Positions 5,283-9,979 of a DNA stretch of 9,979 nt are shown in pieces; position 1 is the stretch's first letter; each line of letters begins with the position of its first letter. The notes beneath the pieces were generated by a model. That model was given only the letters and a program-made list of their open reading frames with translations. It made no database searches and was not told the DNA's origin. Source of the stretch: Holophaga sp. (lineage in GTDB: Bacteria > Acidobacteriota > Holophagae > Holophagales > Holophagaceae); assembly GCA_031292735.1 (NCBI GenBank), contig JARLGP010000281.1, positions 1-9,979 on the forward strand, read 5' to 3'. The translations under genes and the position numbers were made by a program.

Positions 5283-6618
5283 GGCGCTCTCCTTCGCCGC
5301 GGGACCCCTCCGGGCCGCCCTGGTCGGGCGGGACGGGCTTGAACAGGAACTTCCAGGGGGCCATGCCGCGCATCTCCAGGACCCGGATGCGCCAGCCCTG
5401 GAGGCGCAGCTCGTCGCCGGCCTTGAGGATCCGGCCGAGCCGCTCCTGGAAGCAGCCGCCCAGGGTCACCGATCCGGCCTCCACCTCCAGGTGCAGGCCC
5501 AGGGTGGCCTCCAGGTCCTCCAGGGTGATGGAGCCCTGGGCGACCCAGGCGCCGCCGCGGGTGGGGTAGAGGGGCTGCTCTTCCCGGTCGAACTCGTCCT
5601 GGATCTCGCCCACCAACTCTTCCAGGACATCCTCCAGGGTGACCAGCCCGTCCACGCCGCCGTGCTCGTTCACCACCAGGGCCAGGTGCTGCTTCTGGAT
5701 CTGGAAGTCCAGCAGGAGGTCCTGGATGAGCCGCATCTCCGGCACCAGGAAGGCCGGCCGGGCCAGGGCCTTCAGCTGCAGTTCCGGGCCCTGGTCGTGG
5801 AGCGCCCAGAGCAGTTCCTTCATGTGGATGACGCCCACCACGTGGTCCAGGTCGCCTTCCACCAGGGGCAGCCGGGTGTGGGGGCAGTCCCGGGCCAGTT
5901 GCAGGTTCTCCTGGAGGCTCCGGTGCAGATCGAAGTGCATCACCTGGGCGCGCGGCACCGCGATCTCCTTGGTGGTGCGCTTGGAGAAGTCGAAGACATT
6001 CTCGATCAGGACCTTGCGTTTGGGCTCCAGTTTGCCGGTGGCCTGGCTTTGCACCAGCATGAGGCGGAACTCGGCTTCGGTGAAGGTGGTCTCCTCCGTC
6101 TCCGCGCTTTGCTGGGCCAGGCCCATGATCCGCTCCATGCGCCGGGTCAGGGCGACCAGCATCCAGGTGACGGGGCGGATGAGCCGGGACCACAGCAGCA
6201 GCGGCTTGGCGGTGACCATGGCCATGGTCATGGCCGAACGGATGGCGATGCCCCGGGGCAGGAGTTCGGCCAGGACCACCTGCAGCAGGGTGATGGCCAG
6301 CAGGCCCAGGCCGGTGCCCAGGATCAGGGCCAGCCCCGGCCAGGGCAGGAACCCCAGCCCGCGCTGGAAGACATGCACGAACAGATGCTCGCCCGCCGCG
6401 CCCAGGGAGATGGTCAGCAGGGTGATGGCCACCTGGATGCTGGACAGGTGGTGGCTGAGGTTGCGATGCACTTCCAGGGCGGCTGCCGCCCGGTCGTCGG
6501 TATCCTGCACGGCCTCCAGCTGAGTGGGACGCACCCGCACGGCGGCGAACTCGGCCGCCACGAAGAACCCGGTCAGCAGAATGAGCACCGGGGTGGCGAT
6601 CAGGGGGCCTGCGCTCAT
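5266..6618 (-). CDS. CNNM/CBS/CorC_HlyC-domain membrane protein
   Basis: This 450-residue protein has the standard three-part layout. A DUF21/CNNM transmembrane domain spans about 1-175, with hydrophobic segments near 5-27, 60-76, 92-120 and 140-158 and the family stretches FFVAAEFAAVRV and IQVAITLLTISLGAAGE. A CBS pair follows at about 220-335, with VPRAQVM at its start and VNEHGGVDGLVTLEDVLEELVGEI in the second half. A C-terminal CorC_HlyC domain covers about 348-430. Relatives include bacterial CNNM proteins that export or regulate Mg2+/Co2+ and were formerly labelled hemolysins; the transported ion cannot be assigned. It sits in the inner membrane, with the CBS part in the cytoplasm sensing adenine nucleotides. 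The start ATG (6618) overlaps the upstream stop as ATGA. A glycine/proline/glutamate-rich tail (about 430-450) encodes the Shine-Dalgarno of the next gene. Confidence 0.88.
   Translation of the reverse strand: MSAGPLIATPVLILLTGFFVAAEFAAVRVRPTQLEAVQDTDDRAAAALEVHRNLSHHLSSIQVAITLLTISLGAAGEHLFVHVFQRGLGFLPWPGLALILGTGLGLLAITLLQVVLAELLPRGIAIRSAMTMAMVTAKPLLLWSRLIRPVTWMLVALTRRMERIMGLAQQSAETEETTFTEAEFRLMLVQSQATGKLEPKRKVLIENVFDFSKRTTKEIAVPRAQVMHFDLHRSLQENLQLARDCPHTRLPLVEGDLDHVVGVIHMKELLWALHDQGPELQLKALARPAFLVPEMRLIQDLLLDFQIQKQHLALVVNEHGGVDGLVTLEDVLEELVGEIQDEFDREEQPLYPTRGGAWVAQGSITLEDLEATLGLHLEVEAGSVTLGGCFQERLGRILKAGDELRLQGWRIRVLEMRGMAPWKFLFKPVPPDQGGPEGSRGEGERPDAGH
5289..5294 (-). promoter_or_regulatory. 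Shine-Dalgarno that points to a CTG start for the MurU-like gene
   Basis: AAGGAG on the minus strand, 6 nt before CTG 5282 and inside the 3' end of the upstream gene. No ATG, GTG or TTG in the right frame lies at usable distance, which is why the non-standard start is proposed. Confidence 0.6.
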
Positions 6619-8168
6619 CGGGCTGGCATCTCGGACCGGGCCAAGTCCAGGACCTGGCGGGTCTGCTGCTCCAGGTTGGCAAGCTGGTCCTGGAGCTGTT
6701 CCAGGCGCCGGGTGCGCAGGAGCAGCTGCTCCCCGGCCGCCGCCCGCTCCCGTTCCAGCTCCTCTATCCGCCCGGACTGGGCGGCCAGATCGGCTTCCAG
6801 GCCGGCCAGGCGCTGGTCCCGGGCCTGGATGGCGTCCAGGAGGTCCAGTTGCTGGCGCTGCAGGTCCGCTTCCGCGCCGGCGTGCTCCTGCGCCATCCGG
6901 TCCAGTTGCGCCTGATGGGCCTGCCCGGTCTCGTCCAGGCGGGCCTGATGGGCCTGCTCGGTCGCGTCCAGGCGGGCCTGGTGGGCCTGCTCGGTCTCGT
7001 CCAGGCGGGCCTGGTGGGCCTGCTCGACCTCGCCCAGGCGCTCCTGGTGTTCCTGCTCCGTCCGGGCCAGCCGCGCCTGGAGCTCCTGGAGCTCCCGGGC
7101 GGCCTGCTCCTGCTGCGTCTGGTGCTCGCGTTCGATCCGGGCGCGCTGGTCCAGCTCCTCCAGTTCCGCCTGGGCGCGGCGCTCCTCGGCTTCCAGGTCC
7201 ATCCGGGTCTGGCGCTCCTGCGCCTCCCGCCCGGCCCGGACCTGCTGTTCCAGTTCTTCCCGGGCCTCGGCCAGCTGGGCCTGCAGCAGCTGGTTGGCTT
7301 CCAGCATGTCCATGTGCTGCTGGGTCTTTTCGGCCAGCAGGGCCAGGGTGGCCTGATGCCGCTGCTGGAGCTCCTCCATGGCCTGGGCGCCCTGGCTCCG
7401 GGCCGTTTCGGCCGTGGCCAGCCGGGTTTCCAGGTCCAGGCCCAGCCAGGTCTTTTCCTCCAGCAGGCCCTTGGTGCTGTCGGCCCGCAGGCGGCACTCG
7501 GCCAGCTCCCGCTCCCGGGTCTCCGCTTCGTCGGCCAGGGCCACCAGCTTGGTCTCCAGGTCGCGGACCCGGGCTTCCAGCAACTCCACCCGGCCGGCGT
7601 CCCTGGGCACCGCCGGGACGGGCGGCAGGGGCCGGGCCAGGCCCAGCAGGACCGAGACCGGCGCCGGGGCCGGGGCGGGCGCCGGCTCGGGCTCCGACAG
7701 GATGTCCATCTCCAGCTCGCTGCGCAGGCTGTCCAGCCATTCGTCGCCCAGATCGGCGCCGCCCAGATCGCCCAGAGGGTTGTCCGGGTCCTCGACCCGC
7801 TGGGGCACCAGCGGGGTGAGCACCGAAACCAGGGCGCTGGGGCGGATGGGCTTGTGCAGGTAGAGATCGGCCCGGCCCTTGAGGCTCTGGTGCCGGTGGT
7901 ATTCCTCCTCGGTGGCCTTGGCGCTGATGAGCGCCACCTTCAGGTCGGCCAGGAGCGGGCTGCGGCGGATGGCCGAGCACAGCGAATAGCCCTTGTTTTC
8001 CGAGGCCTCCACACAGAGCAGGACGGCGGCGTAGCCGCCGCTTTCCAGATGGGCCAGCGATCCCTCGGTGCCTTCCCGGAAGTCCACGTCGAAAGCGGAT
8101 TCCAGGGTGGCCTTGTGCTCTTGGAGGAATCTCCGATCGCTATCCACGACGAGGAGACGGTGTCCCAT
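6615..8168 (-). CDS. FrzS-like pseudo-receiver with long coiled coil
   Basis: This 517-residue protein has a receiver-fold domain (1-120), a flexible proline/alanine linker (about 158-190, with an alternating AP run) and a long Glu/Gln/Arg/Ala-rich coiled coil (about 193-510). The receiver keeps the acidic pocket (D9, D11) and the lysine K106 in LHKPI, but the phospho-acceptor position in AVLLCVEAS is C52, so it cannot be phosphorylated in the usual way. The layout, and the sequence from that position to KPI, recall FrzS of Myxococcus xanthus, a pseudo-receiver/coiled-coil protein for type IV pilus-driven motility. That comparison is from memory, and the role here is inferred. I start at ATG 8168 because AAGGA lies 6 nt upstream; TTG at 8174 directly abuts AAGGA and is too close. 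The gene follows the protease by 44 nt and overlaps the next gene by four bases. Confidence 0.82.
   Translation of the reverse strand: MGHRLLVVDSDRRFLQEHKATLESAFDVDFREGTEGSLAHLESGGYAAVLLCVEASENKGYSLCSAIRRSPLLADLKVALISAKATEEEYHRHQSLKGRADLYLHKPIRPSALVSVLTPLVPQRVEDPDNPLGDLGGADLGDEWLDSLRSELEMDILSEPEPAPAPAPAPVSVLLGLARPLPPVPAVPRDAGRVELLEARVRDLETKLVALADEAETRERELAECRLRADSTKGLLEEKTWLGLDLETRLATAETARSQGAQAMEELQQRHQATLALLAEKTQQHMDMLEANQLLQAQLAEAREELEQQVRAGREAQERQTRMDLEAEERRAQAELEELDQRARIEREHQTQQEQAARELQELQARLARTEQEHQERLGEVEQAHQARLDETEQAHQARLDATEQAHQARLDETGQAHQAQLDRMAQEHAGAEADLQRQQLDLLDAIQARDQRLAGLEADLAAQSGRIEELERERAAAGEQLLLRTRRLEQLQDQLANLEQQTRQVLDLARSEMPAR
6894..7058 (-). repeat. 33-bp tandem repeat encoding an 11-residue coiled-coil unit
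   Basis: Residues about 371-425 of the FrzS-like protein consist of roughly five copies of an 11-residue unit close to EQAHQARLDET, and the DNA repeats with a 33-bp period. The central three copies (plus strand about 6920-7030) are nearly identical. The 11-residue (hendecad) period favours a straight or slightly right-handed coiled coil instead of the usual heptad supercoil. The in-frame length can change by recombination without breaking the protein. Confidence 0.85.
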
Positions 8169-8174
8169 GTGCAA

Positions 8175-8179
8175 TCCTT
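8175..8179 (-). promoter_or_regulatory. Shine-Dalgarno of the FrzS-like gene
   Basis: AAGGA on the minus strand, 6 nt from ATG 8168. It favours that start over the in-frame TTG at 8174, which it directly abuts. Confidence 0.6.
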
Positions 8180-8212
8180 GCTTGTGGTGTTCAGATTAAC
8201 TCAATTGCCTGA

Positions 8213-9742
8213 TCAGCGGTGGGGGATGGCGAGGGTGGCCTGGGCATTGTTCTGGGGGTCCAGCACCAGGAGCAGGAGCGGTTTCCGTTCCTCGGGCGCC
8301 GTCGTGCGCTGGAGCTCCTGGCTGAAATCCTGGAGCCCTTCGACGCTCCGGGTGCCCACGGCGACGATGACCAGTCCGGCCCGGAGCCCCTTGTCGGCGG
8401 CGGCCGAGCGCTGGGCCACGTAGGTCACCACCACGCCGTTCCAGTCGTTGGCGATGCCCAGCTGGTGCCGGACGGCTGGGGTGAGGCCGGCGACGGCGAA
8501 GCCGAAGCTCTTGACCAGGTTCAGGGTCTTGCCGGGCTGGGGGTTCCGGGGGGGCGCGCTGTCCTCCCCGTCGTCGTCGCTGGTGCCCTTGAGCATGGCC
8601 AGGCGGTCGCCCAGGACGGCCTGGATGGACCTGGACCGGCCTTCCCGGAACAGGGTGATCTGGACCCGATCACCGGCTCGGTGGCTGGCGATGGCCGCCA
8701 CCAGCTGATCGCCGTTGCGGATCCGGGCGCCGTCCACCGCGGTGATCACGTCCAGCCGCTGGATGCCGCCCTTGTCCCCGGGGCCGCCGGGCACCACCTC
8801 GGACACCACCACGCCCTCCTGGACGCCCAGGGAGTCCTGGAACTCCGCGTCCAAGTCCCGGGTGCCCACGCCCAGGAAGCCGCGGCTCACCGGGCGGCCA
8901 CTGCGCAGATCGCCCAGCACCTGCTTGACCATGTTCACCGGCACGGCGAAGCCGATGTTCTGGCCATCCGTGCGGATGGCGGTGTTGATGCCGATGATCT
9001 CGCCCTTGAGGTTCAGCAGGGGGCCGCCGGAGTTGCCGCGGTTGATGGCGGCGTCGGTCTGGAGGAAGGACTCCAGGCCCGGACCGGAGATCTGCCGGCC
9101 CTTGGCGGAGATGATGCCCTGGGTGACGGTGTGGTCCAGGCCCAGGGGGTTGCCGATGGCCACCACCCACTCCCCGACCCGGATCGCATCGCTGTCGCCC
9201 ATCTGGGCGAACGGCAGGTGGCTGGCGGGGATCTTGATCAGGGCGATGTCCCGCTCCTTGTCCGCTCCCAGCAGGCGGGCCTTGAACTTGCGGCCGTCGG
9301 AGATGGTCACTTCGATGGAGGTATCGCCGCCCTTGACGCCTTCGATCACGTGGTGGTTGGTGAGGATCTCCCCGTCGGCGGAGATGAGCACGCCGGAGCC
9401 GCCGGCCTGGATCCGCTGCTCCTCCTCCTGGGGGCGCCGGGCGCCGGGGCGCTGGGAGCCGAAGAACCAGTTGAAGAAATCCTCGCTGAATGGCTGCTCG
9501 TCTCCTCCGCTGGTGCGGTTCTTCACGAAGCTGGTGTCGAGGATGGCCACCACGGTGGGGTTCAGCCGCTCCGCCACCTCGGCGATGGGCGGCAAACTGT
9601 CTGGCCCCTTGGCGGCCACCAGCACCGGCATCTTTTCGTCCCGGGGCTGGCCGGCCCAGCGGAAGCTCAGCGCCATCCCGGCGGCCATGCAGACCACGGC
9701 GAAACCTGTCAGGAAGGCGAACTGTTTCACGGGGCGGTTCAT
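8213..9742 (-). CDS. HtrA/DegP-type trypsin-like serine protease with two PDZ domains
   Basis: This 509-residue periplasmic quality-control protease has a short basic N-terminus and a hydrophobic segment (about 8-27) that acts as a membrane anchor or signal sequence. No good signal-peptidase I site and no proper lipobox is visible, so anchoring is favoured. The trypsin domain (about 55-275) has the complete triad: H131 in LTNHHV, D165 in ERDIALIK and S238 in NRGNSGGP. PDZ1 covers about 285-380 (GFLGVGTRDL onward) and PDZ2 about 412-495, with an acidic linker between. A flexible patch near 75-110, rich in Phe, Arg and Glu, resembles the LA loop of DegP. ATG 9742 is preferred because GAGGA lies 6 nt upstream; an in-frame GTG at 9763 would add seven residues. 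It is the first gene of the operon. Expression under envelope stress would be usual for the family, but I see no clear sigma-E or CpxR site. Confidence 0.92.
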   Translation of the reverse strand: MNRPVKQFAFLTGFAVVCMAAGMALSFRWAGQPRDEKMPVLVAAKGPDSLPPIAEVAERLNPTVVAILDTSFVKNRTSGGDEQPFSEDFFNWFFGSQRPGARRPQEEEQRIQAGGSGVLISADGEILTNHHVIEGVKGGDTSIEVTISDGRKFKARLLGADKERDIALIKIPASHLPFAQMGDSDAIRVGEWVVAIGNPLGLDHTVTQGIISAKGRQISGPGLESFLQTDAAINRGNSGGPLLNLKGEIIGINTAIRTDGQNIGFAVPVNMVKQVLGDLRSGRPVSRGFLGVGTRDLDAEFQDSLGVQEGVVVSEVVPGGPGDKGGIQRLDVITAVDGARIRNGDQLVAAIASHRAGDRVQITLFREGRSRSIQAVLGDRLAMLKGTSDDDGEDSAPPRNPQPGKTLNLVKSFGFAVAGLTPAVRHQLGIANDWNGVVVTYVAQRSAAADKGLRAGLVIVAVGTRSVEGLQDFSQELQRTTAPEERKPLLLLVLDPQNNAQATLAIPHR

Positions 9743-9748
9743 GCAGGG

Positions 9749-9753
9749 TCCTC
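9749..9753 (-). promoter_or_regulatory. Shine-Dalgarno deciding the protease start
   Basis: GAGGA on the minus strand, 6 nt upstream of ATG 9742. The competing upstream GTG (9763) has no comparable signal. Confidence 0.55.
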
Positions 9754-9869
9754 GGCGGTTCACGGAATGGTAGTGCTATGTTGACATGCTTCCGGCCTTT
9801 CCCGGCGGCCCAGGGCGCGCTTCAAAGGAGGCCGCGAAGGCGATCTGGAGGTCGACGGTCGCTTTGCCC

Positions 9870-9898
9870 TATCCAAGCGCCCAGGGTCAGGCTATTCT
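9870..9898 (+). promoter_or_regulatory. Possible promoter of the tRNA-His gene
   Basis: TATTCT at 9893-9898 resembles a -10 box and lies 12 nt before the mature tRNA 5' end. The hexamer 17 nt upstream (TATCCA, 9870-9875) is a poor -35. The assignment rests mainly on position. Confidence 0.3.
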
Positions 9899-9910
9899 AT
9901 GGGACCCAAC

Positions 9911-9979
9911 GGCGGATGTAGTTCAGTTGGTTAGAGCACTGGATTGTGATTCCAGACGTCGCGGGTTCGAGTCCCGTCA
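9911..9979 (+). tRNA. tRNA-His (GTG), 3' end cut by the window edge
   Basis: The sequence folds as a tRNA. The acceptor 5' strand GCGGATG is preceded by the extra G-1 (9911) typical of histidine tRNAs. TA follows, then a D-arm GTTC/GAGC, an anticodon stem CTGGA/TCCAG with loop TTGTGAT (anticodon GTG, reading CAC/CAT), a variable loop ACGTC, and a T-arm GCGGG-TTCGAGT-CCCGT whose last pair is G-T. The final CA pairs with acceptor bases 6-7. About five more acceptor bases plus the discriminator lie outside the window. It is divergent from the protease gene. tRNA 3' ends are frequent integration sites, but that end is not visible here. Confidence 0.95.

Noticed and set aside
4819..6915. 698-codon open frame on the plus strand
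   Set aside because: It lies antisense to two well-supported genes. Its translation is a low-complexity Gly/Gln/Leu/His/Arg mixture produced by GC-rich third positions opposite real codons.
6894..7058. CRISPR-like or satellite interpretation of the 33-bp repeats
   Set aside because: The repeats are contiguous with no spacers, keep reading frame, and encode a coiled-coil unit.
6619..7980. Long upstream extension of the CNNM/CorC frame giving a 904-residue protein
   Set aside because: The extension is a proline/glycine/arginine-rich shadow of the FrzS-like gene in another frame. The ATG at 6618 with an ATGA overlap gives a protein starting at the correct first transmembrane segment.
6849..8423. 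524-codon plus-strand open frame opposite the FrzS-like gene
   Set aside because: It mirrors the coiled-coil repeats in the opposite strand and has no recognisable domain or ribosome-binding site.
8219..9784. 521-codon plus-strand open frame opposite the protease gene
   Set aside because: Antisense shadow of a gene with a complete catalytic triad and PDZ domains. The translation lacks any domain-like pattern.
9775..9809. TTGACA at 9781-9786, inside an ATGT-TG-ACAT palindrome, as a rightward promoter
   Set aside because: No -10-like hexamer exists at 16-18 nt (GC-rich sequence there), and the tRNA starts some 125 nt further on.

Overview
The window is very GC-rich, and every convincing gene has strongly G/C-biased third codon positions. 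That bias also produces many long open frames on the opposite strand, which I treat as shadows. The gene content suggests a Gram-negative-type bacterium: an envelope-anchored HtrA/DegP protease, a peptidoglycan-sugar salvage pair resembling AmgK/MurU, a CNNM/CorC membrane protein, and a FrzS-like pseudo-receiver with a coiled coil. The overall look (Holophaga/Geothrix-type Acidobacteriota, or less likely Myxococcota) is an impression and was not tested.

Left part (about 1-2340): an IS91-type mobile element lying on the minus strand. A complete tyrosine recombinase (2280-1438) is followed, with a 17-nt overlap, by a complete IS91-family HUH/Y2 transposase (1454-312). Both keep all recognisable catalytic residues. 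A long hairpin (2289-2332) sits over the recombinase ribosome-binding site and is probably at or near the upstream end of the element. A structured stretch at 11-76, containing a perfect 12-bp inverted repeat and GTTC/GAAC tetranucleotides, probably marks the other (origin-like) end. Exact ends are not proven.

Middle (about 2340-3431): a 40-bp A+T-rich patch (2420-2459), a 49-codon frame with an EVHARP motif that may be the broken start of a DUF3422-type gene, then a small SprT-like zinc-metallopeptidase gene on the plus strand (2730-3119). It converges on the operon to its right. The gap between them contains two strong hairpins, each about 40 nt past one of the converging stop codons.

Right part (9742-3432, minus strand): five tightly packed co-directional genes that look like one operon. 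In transcription order they are a trypsin-like HtrA/DegP protease with two PDZ domains, a FrzS-like pseudo-receiver/coiled-coil protein, a CNNM-CBS-CorC_HlyC membrane protein (ATGA overlap), a MurU-like sugar-phosphate nucleotidyltransferase (17-nt overlap, probable CTG start), and an AmgK-like sugar kinase (9-nt gap). The last two are the expected consecutive enzymes that turn recycled amino sugars into UDP-sugars for cell-wall synthesis. The protease and membrane protein give the cluster a cell-envelope theme. A tRNA-His gene (anticodon GTG, with the G-1 base) starts at 9911 on the opposite strand and runs off the right edge.
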